Source: a virus
Length of the DNA stretch: 64,000 bases
Strand: one strand, 5' to 3'
Virus record (IMG/VR): IMGVR_UViG_3300023110_000023
Coordinates: 1-64,000 of that record
How positions within the stretch are numbered: position 1 is the first letter of the stretch; the number at the start of each line of letters is the position of its first letter. The position numbers and the translations under genes were made by a program. Of the stretch, positions 33,419-40,882 are shown one piece after another. Under the pieces are notes generated by a model. The model was not told the origin of the DNA. It ran no database searches and was given only the letters and a program-made list of their open reading frames with translations.

Positions 33419-33447
33419 CCATTGAGATTTAGCAAAGCATTGATATA
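33419..33447 (+). promoter_or_regulatory. Class A tandem promoter
   Basis: CATTGAGATT then CATTGATATA 18 nt later, overlapping the end of the giant gene region; GATATA (33442) is 29 nt before ATG 33471. GATG...CATC flank the C/T spacer. Confidence 0.65.
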
Positions 33448-33470
33448 GGGGATGCCTTTCATCTCGTATC

Positions 33471-33971
33471 ATGCAATCCGCACAAACCCAAGCCCGACCC
33501 GTCAAGTTTGTCCACGATGACCACTTGAAGACCGAAGAAGACCTGCCTTACCTTGACGGCTCATGTGCCGTTGTGGTTCACCAGCGAAACGAGCCTTCGT
33601 TCTTCGTGAACGCTGGCGACAAAATTGACCTTGACAACGACTTCACCGAAGTCGGAACTTTCGCCATCGGCACATACGGAGAAGGCGATGCAATCTCCGC
33701 CATGCCTGTGTTCAGCCATGTCTTCTTCCGCACCAACCACATTGAGTCCGATTGGACACAGGCTGACTCCATGAGCGACATCTCATGCGAAGGCCACACC
33801 GAAGTCTTCGTGCAGATGCTCAACGCTTCTTCCAACGCTCGCTCAACCTCCGTTGGCGATGTGTATGAAGTCGTGTGGACAGGCTACGAAGGCGAAACCG
33901 TCAGCGACTTTTACATCGTGGATGGCTGTGGCTGGAAAACCGTCAGCGGTGCTGGCGACCACATTTGGTGA
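33471..33971 (+). CDS. Protein of 166 aa, unknown, beta-rich
   Basis: MQSAQTQARPVKFVHDDHL... with VVVHQRNEPSFFVNAGDKIDLDNDFTEVGTFAIG and VYEVVWTGYEGETVSDFYIVDGCGW. Acidic and beta-rich, no family recognised. It ends five bases before the stop of the minus-strand hub gene, so the two are convergent. Class A promoter. Confidence 0.55.
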   Translation: MQSAQTQARPVKFVHDDHLKTEEDLPYLDGSCAVVVHQRNEPSFFVNAGDKIDLDNDFTEVGTFAIGTYGEGDAISAMPVFSHVFFRTNHIESDWTQADSMSDISCEGHTEVFVQMLNASSNARSTSVGDVYEVVWTGYEGETVSDFYIVDGCGWKTVSGAGDHIW

Positions 33972-33975
33972 GTCC

Positions 33976-35898
33976 TCAATTGGACAGCCCAGCGGCGACT
34001 CGTAGTGTAGCAAGTGGGTCGGGTGCTTGTCGCCCGACTGACAGGCTCATCTCCGTTCCGTTGGTGTCCATTGTCCACTTGACATCAAAGACCCTGTGGC
34101 GACCCGACAGGCCAGCATCACGGGATGCGAACTCCATCACATCACCAACCGAGATGTCCAGCCTTTCGGGGATTCCCTCAACGACCCAGCGAGCAAGCGA
34201 CGCGCCCTGCGAAGCCAGCATGGTTTCACCGACCAATATGGCTTGATGCTCGTCTGCGATGAAATCCTCACGAACCACACGCTCAACGGGCTTGGTTGGG
34301 TATCGTGCCGAGCCGATTGCTGGAACGGACACGGAGATGCCTTTGCTGTCGTTCTTGACCTTGACCACATTGAAGCGGTGGGTATCACCCTCTTCACGCT
34401 GAATCATCGTTGGATAGAAGTCCTGTGGGACAGCGGTGCGTGGAATCCTTCCAGCGACCAGCGGGACAACCGTTGCATCATCCACCTCACGCAGTCGTTC
34501 CATGACGAGATACCCGTGAGAATCGGCCTTCAACACGACCAAGTTCGGTGTTGAATTGATGATGGACAGGATGGACTGAATCGCGTTCAATCGCGTCTTC
34601 CCCACGAAGTCCATGTCGGCTGGAAGAATCACAAACGACTCGTTGAGGATGCGACCGATTGGCGGTGTGTATGCCGAATTGCTGATGATGTCTTTGATGA
34701 CGGTTGCCGAGTCCGACTCATAATACCCAACAGGAGAGTCCAACACTTCCCGTGTGAGATAGCCGAGCGAATCCAAAGCGATGAGTTCCAAACTCGTATT
34801 GGACTCAATAACCTCCGAAACGAATCCTGTGAACACCAGCGGTGGATTTGCCCAATGTCGTGGCGAAGCATACACTTGGACAACATCACCTTCTCGGATT
34901 GTCCCCGACCTTCGCCCTGCTGTGTTGTTGATGTCAATGTTCATTCGTGCTGGGGCGTTCATGGATTGGGTGAACGACACGGACTTCACGCCCTGCAAGT
35001 TCGTCATGCCGTTGATGACGACCACAGGGGCGCGTGGAGTCGCTTCATCCCTCGCCAGCCGACCATACAGGTTGCGATTCATGACCCTCCGAGAGCGAGC
35101 GAAGAATACCTTGTGAGCCCATCCGTTGCGAAGACCCGTGAGGCTCATTCGCTTTGGTCGGTTTGTCCATTGAAGCCCTTCGGGATTCCAGCCTCCATCG
35201 GAGAAGCCAAGACGACCGAGATTGAATGTTGGCTGGGGCAGAATGGAAGTCGGGTACGCGCCCTCCGTTGCACCTGTGGTCATGGCGAATCCACCACGAC
35301 CTCCACCTCCACGCCTGTTCACGATGTCGTATTTGTCGGGGAAGCCCGATTCGGACAGGTAGTGATACCCGAAGCCCAGCGTTTCTGCCGACAGGTCGCC
35401 ATGCAAGTGTGGGTCAAACGGTCGTGGTGTGGTCAAAGAAGTGTAGCAAGCGGTGGATAGGCGGTCAAGTTCCCAACCATCGTCAAGGTCGGTCGGGTGC
35501 GGGATGAAATCAATGCCCCAATCGGTCGGATAATGCGATGGCCGTTCCATGACTTCCTTCTCGTAGTGGAACGCATCCAGCGTTGGTGCTGGCTCGTTGC
35601 GTATGGCTTCGTGAGTGTTCTCCAGCCATGTCTTTGACACCCACCGAGCGATTGCCGTTCTCGGTCGTCTTGGGTCGCTTCCAAGCCGTTCAATCTCATC
35701 CAGCAGGGGTTGGGAAGGGTTGATGACGATTTGAGCGTCAGCAGGGGCTCTCACAAGCCTGTGGAAGCGTTCCGTTTGGCTGTCCATACCCAACCCACTA
35801 CGCATTCGGTTTAATTGGCTGACGAATGATGGGGACTGTTGAGATTCCGAGCAGGGCATTGACTTGATATTGCGAGCATTGACTTGAGATTCCGACAT
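33976..35898 (-). CDS. Baseplate hub/tail protein (XkdQ/gp27-like) on the minus strand
   Basis: A 640-aa protein. The C-terminal half reads like tail hub proteins of the XkdQ/gpD type: FTQSMNAPARMNIDINNTAGRRSG, IREGDVVQVYASPRHW...FTGFVSEVIES...LELIALDSLGYL, then SILSIINSTPNLVVLKADSHGYLVME and VGDVMEFASRDAGLSGRHRVFDVKW. The N-terminal 300 residues are unlike known hubs. Start 35898 is fixed by a minus-strand TATA-like GAATAAAAAC 28 nt upstream; upstream in-frame codons to 35952 are then excluded. It is the only structural gene on the minus strand. Its first codons contain 20-bp tandem repeats (35856-35895). Confidence 0.72.
   Translation of the reverse strand: MSESQVNARNIKSMPCSESQQSPSFVSQLNRMRSGLGMDSQTERFHRLVRAPADAQIVINPSQPLLDEIERLGSDPRRPRTAIARWVSKTWLENTHEAIRNEPAPTLDAFHYEKEVMERPSHYPTDWGIDFIPHPTDLDDGWELDRLSTACYTSLTTPRPFDPHLHGDLSAETLGFGYHYLSESGFPDKYDIVNRRGGGGRGGFAMTTGATEGAYPTSILPQPTFNLGRLGFSDGGWNPEGLQWTNRPKRMSLTGLRNGWAHKVFFARSRRVMNRNLYGRLARDEATPRAPVVVINGMTNLQGVKSVSFTQSMNAPARMNIDINNTAGRRSGTIREGDVVQVYASPRHWANPPLVFTGFVSEVIESNTSLELIALDSLGYLTREVLDSPVGYYESDSATVIKDIISNSAYTPPIGRILNESFVILPADMDFVGKTRLNAIQSILSIINSTPNLVVLKADSHGYLVMERLREVDDATVVPLVAGRIPRTAVPQDFYPTMIQREEGDTHRFNVVKVKNDSKGISVSVPAIGSARYPTKPVERVVREDFIADEHQAILVGETMLASQGASLARWVVEGIPERLDISVGDVMEFASRDAGLSGRHRVFDVKWTMDTNGTEMSLSVGRQAPDPLATLRVAAGLSN
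35839..35895. repeat. Tandem TTGAKATTSCGA repeats at 5' end of hub gene
   Basis: Two 20-bp units (35856-35875, 35876-35895) differ at two positions. A third 12-nt copy (TTGAGATTCCGA) is at 35839-35850. Read on the plus strand they resemble the class A promoter boxes, so this may be an operator or divergent promoter embedded in coding sequence. Confidence 0.55.
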
Positions 35899-35916
35899 CG
35901 TATCAATGAACGAAGT

Positions 35917-35927
35917 GTTTTTATTCC
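35917..35927 (-). promoter_or_regulatory. Promoter of hub gene (minus strand)
   Basis: On the minus strand GGAATAAAAAC, with the box 28 nt before the start at 35898. Confidence 0.6.
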
Positions 35928-35933
35928 AATCAT

Positions 35934-35954
35934 TTGTGTGCCTTCGGCACACAA
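35934..35954. other. 9-bp hairpin in divergent intergenic region
   Basis: TTGTGTGCC-TTC-GGCACACAA lies between the hub promoter and the plus-strand genes. Possible transcription terminator or protein site. The 13-mer ATTCCAATCATTT flanks it (35922-35934) and recurs at 36033-36045. Confidence 0.5.
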
Positions 35955-36049
35955 CCCCAAAGAATCAAACGAACAGGGGTGCTGAAAGACATACACTTTG
36001 GTCAATATGTGTGTGTTCTAAGGAAGGTGCAATTCCAATCATTTAGGAC

Positions 36050-36075
36050 ATTGATGAAGCAAAGCATTGATAAGG
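36050..36075 (+). promoter_or_regulatory. Class A tandem promoter (GATAAG form)
   Basis: CATTGATG then CATTGATAAG; GATAAG (36069) begins 27 nt before ATG 36096. Confidence 0.6.
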
Positions 36076-36095
36076 TAGTGTGTGCTGGGCAGGGC

Positions 36096-36440
36096 ATGAC
36101 CAGCCAACACGGTGAGAAGTCGTATCACACGACTACGACCAAAACCCCGAAGGGTGATGTGTCGTATGGTCGCATCAAGTTCGCTGACTGCGTTCACCAC
36201 TACACCCTCAAAGACCAATACCACACTTTTGTCGTTGAAATCTATGACCTCAAGGGCAACCTCATCACGATAGGCGATGAAATGGACATCATGCCCAAAG
36301 AACGCCACCAGCACCGACCAACACGAAGCCATGCAATCATGATGGCGAAGTCAATGGTGGAATATCACCTCAATGACGATTATCCTCTTTGGACACCAAG
36401 CGGTTGGACAACCGACCCAACGGCATACGGAATTGAATGA
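36096..36440 (+). CDS. Small protein, 114 aa, unknown
   Basis: MTSQHGEKSYHTTTTKTPKGDVSYGRIKFADCVHHYTLKDQYHTFVVEIYDLKG... His- and Thr-rich N-terminus, then a beta-type middle (FVVEIYDLKGNLITIGDEMD). No recognised family. The start is chosen by TATA spacing; the frame is open further upstream into the hairpin region. It opens the plus-strand replication block. Confidence 0.55.
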   Translation: MTSQHGEKSYHTTTTKTPKGDVSYGRIKFADCVHHYTLKDQYHTFVVEIYDLKGNLITIGDEMDIMPKERHQHRPTRSHAIMMAKSMVEYHLNDDYPLWTPSGWTTDPTAYGIE

Positions 36441-36453
36441 AGGAGATGAGAAC

Positions 36454-36738
36454 ATGGGCAAGACGCACAGGTATCACGGAAGGGAAAATGGAAATGATGC
36501 GAAGTTCCACCGATGGTGGCGAAAGGTTGAGGGGCGGGTCTTCCGAAAGGACAACGACCGAATCCGAACTGCCCAACACGCATCTGCGACCGCGAACGAG
36601 GAAGGAATCCGACTCAAGAGCCGAAACCTCCGTGTGCCTCGCAGACCAAAGACTCACGGCTACGGCTTTACGCCACACCCGTTCCCCCTTGACCAATACG
36701 CAGATGGCTGTTTGATAACGGTGGGCGAACCTCGCTGA
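36454..36738 (+). CDS. Basic protein, 94 aa, unknown
   Basis: MGKTHRYHGRENGNDAKFHRWWRKVEGRVFRKDNDRIRTAQ... strongly basic, ending HGYGFTPHPFPLDQYADGCLITVGEPR. AAGGAGATGAG ribosome-site sequence ends 4 nt before the ATG at 36454. An overlapping frame (36437-36715) is rejected as a shadow. It is followed after 3 nt by the XPD-like helicase. Nucleic-acid binding is possible. Confidence 0.5.
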   Translation: MGKTHRYHGRENGNDAKFHRWWRKVEGRVFRKDNDRIRTAQHASATANEEGIRLKSRNLRVPRRPKTHGYGFTPHPFPLDQYADGCLITVGEPR

Positions 36739-36741
36739 CAC

Positions 36742-38493
36742 ATGGCGGTCGTGCAAATCAACATTCCGAGCAAGGCGACCTTGCCGAATGAGTGGGAAAA
36801 AATCCGACCTCACTTCCCCCTGCCCTCGCCACGAAGGTATCAAGACGATGCCCTCTCGGTCGTGTGGTGGGCGTTGGACAACGATGACTTTGACAATGTG
36901 GTGATTGAAGCACCGACAGGAATCGGCAAGTCAGCGATTGCGATGACGGTGCAAGCACGATTTCAGTCAGCATATTTGCTGTCCCCATCGCTCGGACTGA
37001 CCGACCAATATAAACGGGACTACGGCTCGGTTCTCAAAGAGGTTCGTGGTCGTGGGAACTTTCCATGCTGGGTGCGTGAAGGCACAGCAACCAACGCGCC
37101 CTGCTATTCGGCCAAGAGCAAGCAGAAGTGCGTTCATGCGAAGGAAGCCGACCCCTGCCCGTATTATGCACAGAAGTTTGAGGCGAGGGATGCGAGGCTC
37201 ACGCTGTCCAATCCATCGTATCTGTTCCGTGTGATTCAATCGCCCGATGGGACATTTGACCAGCGGGACTTCGCCATCATTGACGAGGCTCACCAATTAG
37301 AACCGTTCTTCATGGACTTGATGGAAGTCGTCATCAACCACGCTGACTTCACCAGCGTCTTCGGGGCGCGCTATCCGTTCCCCATGCACTATCACCCAGC
37401 CGATTGGAAGGATTCGGTCAGCAAACTCTTGGAGGGCGCGATGGGAACATTGGAGAAGGCTGAATCGGACAAAGACGAGAATGTGATTGATGCGATGCGA
37501 ACCATCATTGACAAATGCGCGACCTTGCTGGAACTGTTGGAGAATCCAAACGATGTGGTTATTGAGTCCGATACGGACAAACGAGGCAAGCAACGGATGG
37601 TGGCGAAACCTGTCCGAGTGAACAAAATCGCGCCCGACCGATTGGAAGCAATATCGCGAAAGCGGATTCTGCTGTCAGCCACCATCTTGGACATTGACAC
37701 ATACCTCAAGTCGCTGGGGCTGGAGAATCACAAAACGCTGTATGTGAAAATCACGCAATCACCCTTCCCGAAGGAGAACTTCAATGTGTATGTCGCGCCC
37801 TGCGGGGAGATGTCATACAGCCGAAGGGAGAAGTCCCTGCCTCGTCAAATCAAAGCCATCTCCGCCATCATGGAACGATTCCCGAACAAGCGGGGAGTCA
37901 TCCTCCCTCACACCCACGCCATTCGCAAGACCATCGTGGAGGGTCTGCAAGCGAGAGGATTGGGCGACCGCATCATCACCCACGACAGCAACGGAATCGG
38001 GCGACAACACGCCCTTGACGAGTTCTTTTCATCCAAGCGAGATGACTTGGTGCTTATCTCCACCTATGTGGGCGAGGGCTTTGACTTCAAAGGTCGGCTG
38101 GCGGAATGGCTGGTCATCTCCAAAGTCCCGTTCCCGTTCACGCCCGACCCTCAAATCGCACAGCGAATGGAACAGGATGAACACCAATGGCGAAGGGAAC
38201 ACGAAGGCACACCAGCGTGTCCGTATATGCCTCCGAACAAATACAGCGGGAATCTGTGTTCAAACCGCTGGGGATGCAACCAGCCGTGTCAAAATTGGTT
38301 CAACCTCCAAGTCGCCCTGCGACTGATTCAAGGGGCAGGGAGAATCAACAGAACGCCCGATGATGTCGGCCACCTGTTCATCTTGGATGGGTCGTTCCAG
38401 CGATATTTCAACACGAATGCTCACCTATTCCCTGCGTGGTTTCACAACGCCAAACAGGATGCACCGTCATGGTTGAAAAGACACTTGAAATGA
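36742..38493 (+). CDS. XPD/DinG-like superfamily 2 helicase
   Basis: A 583-aa protein. Motif I EAPTGIGKSAIAM (about 56-68). Four cysteines follow at about 109, 120, 128 and 135 (FPCWV, PCYSAKSKQKC, DPCPYY), the place and number of the Fe-S cluster of XPD/DinG/FancJ. Motif II IIDEAHQLE (about 179). Then LLSATILDID, LVLISTYVGEGFDFKG and motif VI QGAGRINRTPDD (about 530). It unwinds DNA 5' to 3' in repair or replication. A second Cys group near the C-terminus (CPYMPP...CSNRWGCNQPC) is unusual and may bind another metal. A palindrome copy is at 37560. Confidence 0.88.
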   Translation: MAVVQINIPSKATLPNEWEKIRPHFPLPSPRRYQDDALSVVWWALDNDDFDNVVIEAPTGIGKSAIAMTVQARFQSAYLLSPSLGLTDQYKRDYGSVLKEVRGRGNFPCWVREGTATNAPCYSAKSKQKCVHAKEADPCPYYAQKFEARDARLTLSNPSYLFRVIQSPDGTFDQRDFAIIDEAHQLEPFFMDLMEVVINHADFTSVFGARYPFPMHYHPADWKDSVSKLLEGAMGTLEKAESDKDENVIDAMRTIIDKCATLLELLENPNDVVIESDTDKRGKQRMVAKPVRVNKIAPDRLEAISRKRILLSATILDIDTYLKSLGLENHKTLYVKITQSPFPKENFNVYVAPCGEMSYSRREKSLPRQIKAISAIMERFPNKRGVILPHTHAIRKTIVEGLQARGLGDRIITHDSNGIGRQHALDEFFSSKRDDLVLISTYVGEGFDFKGRLAEWLVISKVPFPFTPDPQIAQRMEQDEHQWRREHEGTPACPYMPPNKYSGNLCSNRWGCNQPCQNWFNLQVALRLIQGAGRINRTPDDVGHLFILDGSFQRYFNTNAHLFPAWFHNAKQDAPSWLKRHLK

Positions 38494-38520
38494 CATTGAT
38501 ACAGCGAAGCATTGATAAGG
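38491..38520 (+). promoter_or_regulatory. Class A tandem promoter (GATAAG form)
   Basis: CATTGATAC then CATTGATAAGGGGG. A start at about 38541 is expected from GATAAG at 38514. Confidence 0.55.
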
Positions 38521-38553
38521 GGGTTTTGCATGGGAGGGTTGAGGCGAACCAAT

Positions 38554-38733
38554 ATGTTCCGAGCAGACGCAATCATGGAAGAGATTTTGACCTTGCAGAA
38601 GAAACTTGACACTTGCACCCGCAGTCAAGCACACTCCATCTGCAAGAAAATCACGAAACTTGAAGCCGAATACGACCGCTTGACCGCATCCCCATTTGAG
38701 ATGCTGTTGAAGAAACAAAAGGAGATGAACTGA
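38554..38733 (+). CDS. Small coiled-coil protein, 59 aa
   Basis: MFRADAIMEEILTLQKKLDTCTRSQAHSICKKITKLEAEYDRLTASPFEMLLKKQKEMN: two helices with heptad pattern, likely a helical hairpin. ATG 38530 is in frame but only 16 nt from the TATA box. ATG 38554 fits a start near 38541 and has GAGGCG upstream, so it is preferred. The next two genes follow directly, making an operon. No family. Confidence 0.5.
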   Translation: MFRADAIMEEILTLQKKLDTCTRSQAHSICKKITKLEAEYDRLTASPFEMLLKKQKEMN

Positions 38734-39033
38734 ATGACCGCACCGATTTACATTGAATACGGCGACTGCGACGAGAACCTTGAGAGGTTTGACAGCATCG
38801 TGCAAGCAACCAAGCGAGCGAAGGATTTGAAGGCACAGGGACACGCCCGTGTTTGCATTTTCAACGAGAGCGATTCCCACTACACCGATTGGTGTGCAAC
38901 CGTTGTCATCCGTGAGGATGGTTTGGTTGAACTCAACCACTTCAACGACATGAGCAAATCGCTCTATGAATCCGACTACGCCAACCACATGGCTAAGGCC
39001 ATTGACTTTGTTATCAATCGGGGGATGAACTGA
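38734..39033 (+). CDS. Small acidic protein, 99 aa
   Basis: MTAPIYIEYGDCDENLERFDSIVQATKRAKDL... with VCIFNESDSHYTDWCATVVIREDGLVEL. It looks like a compact alpha/beta domain and starts directly after the previous stop, with GGAGATGA ribosome-site sequence upstream. Function unknown. Confidence 0.55.
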   Translation: MTAPIYIEYGDCDENLERFDSIVQATKRAKDLKAQGHARVCIFNESDSHYTDWCATVVIREDGLVELNHFNDMSKSLYESDYANHMAKAIDFVINRGMN

Positions 39034-40125
39034 ATGACGAATGAAATCCTAAGACGACAGGCAATCCGCTGGAAGAAGCAAGAGGCGAAGGGCGAGATGC
39101 CCTCCGAACTGTATGACGCACTCTCCGAAGGCACAGCCTCCGCGTACGAGAAGCGAATCGTTGTGAACCTCGCCAAAATCTCACGCATCGTGTCCGACAC
39201 GGGCGCGATTCGCCCGTATTCCGAGTTCAGCAAGGATTGGAACTACGAGGGCTCGGTGTATGGACACACCGACAATTGCGAACTGTGCGGTGCATCCATC
39301 AAGGAGAACTGCAAACTCAAGAATGACGACACAGGCGACCAAATCCTCATCGGGAATGTGTGCGTGTATCGCTACATTGAGATTCGTGATTCGCTCGGTC
39401 GTGTGCTGTCGGATGAAGAAAAGAAGGAGTTCTTGAAGTCCGAGATGACCGAAGCCAAGAAGGAGTTCCTTCGGGCTGACTTCGCCACGCGATTCCCAAC
39501 GGCACTTGCTGACCTTCAACGCTGGAAGCCGTTCATGACACGCAAGTGGTCGCCACACGCATCGCTATACCGCACAGTCGTCAAGAGGCTGGCTACACAC
39601 GGCTATTTGGGTGCGAAGACCATGAAGGCGTGGGAAGACTTCTGCCTCAACGCTGAACAGGAGATGCAAGCATGGGAACGAAGGAACGAATTAGTCGCTC
39701 TCCAGCGACACGCTAACCTTGAGGCTGACATTGAACGCAAGAAGGCGTTCCTCGCTCAAATCAACGAGAAGCGAAACCAATTCAACCGTGAGGCTGACGA
39801 GTGGCGAGAATCCGTCAAGGACTTGGAACTCAACCGCTGGGAACGGGACATGGTGAGCCGTGTAGCAACCAAAATCAGCACATCGGGCAAGGATTCGTTG
39901 GTCGGTGGCTATCTCCGATTCACACAGGAGTGCAAGGCTCGCACCAACATCAACAGCGATGACCTGCCTCCTGTCGCAGTCAAACTCCAAGCCCGTCTTG
40001 ATGACGGCTCGCTCAACGAGTGGGAACAGTCCTTCGTGGCTTCTGTGATTCCTCGCATCGCTACGGGTCGCTCGCTGTCCAGCAAGCAACAGCAGGTCGT
40101 GGACAGGCTCTTGAAGAAGGTGTGA
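39034..40125 (+). CDS. Zinc-finger and helical protein, 363 aa
   Basis: It has a zinc site NCELCGASIKENCKLKN...NVCVYRYIEI (about 81-115), then a long charged helical region (about 140-270) with many Trp and Arg. It ends with two similar segments: LNRWERDMVSRVATKISTSG...YLRF and LNEWEQSFVASVIPRIATGRSLSSKQQQVVDRLL. These repeats resemble a module found in phage proteins linked to helicases. The role is unknown; the replication neighbourhood suggests DNA work. Coupled to the previous gene. Confidence 0.6.
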   Translation: MTNEILRRQAIRWKKQEAKGEMPSELYDALSEGTASAYEKRIVVNLAKISRIVSDTGAIRPYSEFSKDWNYEGSVYGHTDNCELCGASIKENCKLKNDDTGDQILIGNVCVYRYIEIRDSLGRVLSDEEKKEFLKSEMTEAKKEFLRADFATRFPTALADLQRWKPFMTRKWSPHASLYRTVVKRLATHGYLGAKTMKAWEDFCLNAEQEMQAWERRNELVALQRHANLEADIERKKAFLAQINEKRNQFNREADEWRESVKDLELNRWERDMVSRVATKISTSGKDSLVGGYLRFTQECKARTNINSDDLPPVAVKLQARLDDGSLNEWEQSFVASVIPRIATGRSLSSKQQQVVDRLLKKV

Positions 40126-40130
40126 GCATC

Positions 40131-40394
40131 ATGGAACGAGAACCCCACTATCCCAGCCATGTCGTTGCACCAGCATTGGATGGCTCAACGGGCGCGGTCA
40201 AGGAAGTCATCCAAGTCATCCAAAACCAAACCTGTCGGAAGTGCGGTGAACAGGGTCAGCACATCGTTGCCTTCGTATTGAAGCCAATAGAGTCCTATCC
40301 CAACCATGTCATCTGTCATCAAGGCTGTTCGGCTCATTGGTCAATGCGTGAAATCGGTTTCTTGGACATCGCTGGCTCATCCGAATCGGAGTGA
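40131..40394 (+). CDS. Small zinc-binding protein, 87 aa
   Basis: MEREPHYPSHVVAPALDG... then TCRKCGEQGQHIVAF (CxxC) and HVICHQGCSAHW (CxxxC), a likely zinc ribbon. ATG 40131 is 5 nt after the previous stop. A palindrome copy lies inside it (40276-40289). No family recognised. Confidence 0.55.
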   Translation: MEREPHYPSHVVAPALDGSTGAVKEVIQVIQNQTCRKCGEQGQHIVAFVLKPIESYPNHVICHQGCSAHWSMREIGFLDIAGSSESE

Positions 40395-40409
40395 AAAGTG
40401 GTCAAAACC

Positions 40410-40436
40410 ATTGATATTCTGCAAAGCATTGATATA
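40410..40436 (+). promoter_or_regulatory. Class A tandem promoter
   Basis: CATTGATATT then CATTGATATA, period 18; GATATA (40431) is 28 nt before ATG 40459. Confidence 0.7.
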
Positions 40437-40458
40437 CCCCCGCTTGCTACCATTGACC

Positions 40459-40839
40459 ATGACCCAAGCACAAAACCATGACGGACACTACCTTGACCTC
40501 ATCACCCACAAGGGACTTGACCACTTCGTTTGGAAGAACAAGGAACACAAAATTGTCGCTCACGACAAGCACATCGTTGGTCATGTGTTCCAAAGCGGAA
40601 CGGTCAAAATCCACGCTCGCTCTTGCCGAGCCGTCAAAATGGAACGCCGAGGAACTGCCCCTCGCTGTCAGCGTGAAGGGAATGTGGACTATGTGTTTCA
40701 CGGCATGACCGTTGCCGAGATTGCACACGAACACTTCCAAGACATCATCAGCGAGAACATGACCGCAGAAGAAGCAATCGGATTCATGGACAAAGAAGCC
40801 GTGTGCAATTGTGTTCGCAAGCACTACAACATGGCTTGA
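40459..40839 (+). CDS. Small His-rich protein, 126 aa
   Basis: MTQAQNHDGHYLDLITHKGLDHFVWKNKEHKIVAHDKHIVGHVFQSG... unusually rich in His, ending EAVCNCVRKHYNMA. It may bind metal or nucleic acid; no family is recognised. Class A promoter. It separates the small-gene operon from the replication helicase. Confidence 0.55.
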   Translation: MTQAQNHDGHYLDLITHKGLDHFVWKNKEHKIVAHDKHIVGHVFQSGTVKIHARSCRAVKMERRGTAPRCQREGNVDYVFHGMTVAEIAHEHFQDIISENMTAEEAIGFMDKEAVCNCVRKHYNMA

Positions 40840-40853
40840 GCCCACACCGACTT

Positions 40854-40877
40854 CATAATGGTGGGGCGACTCCCCAC
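40854..40877 (+). promoter_or_regulatory. Class B promoter with inverted repeat
   Basis: CATAATGGTGGGG begins 29 nt before ATG 40883. GGTGGGG-CGACT-CCCCACC forms a perfect 7-bp inverted repeat over the start region. Confidence 0.7.
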
Positions 40878-40882
40878 CAGCC

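Noticed and set aside
35839-35895. CRISPR array from the tandem repeats
   Set aside because: Only two full units without spacers, inside a gene, and similar to promoter boxes; no cas genes apart from a Cas4-like recombination nuclease elsewhere.
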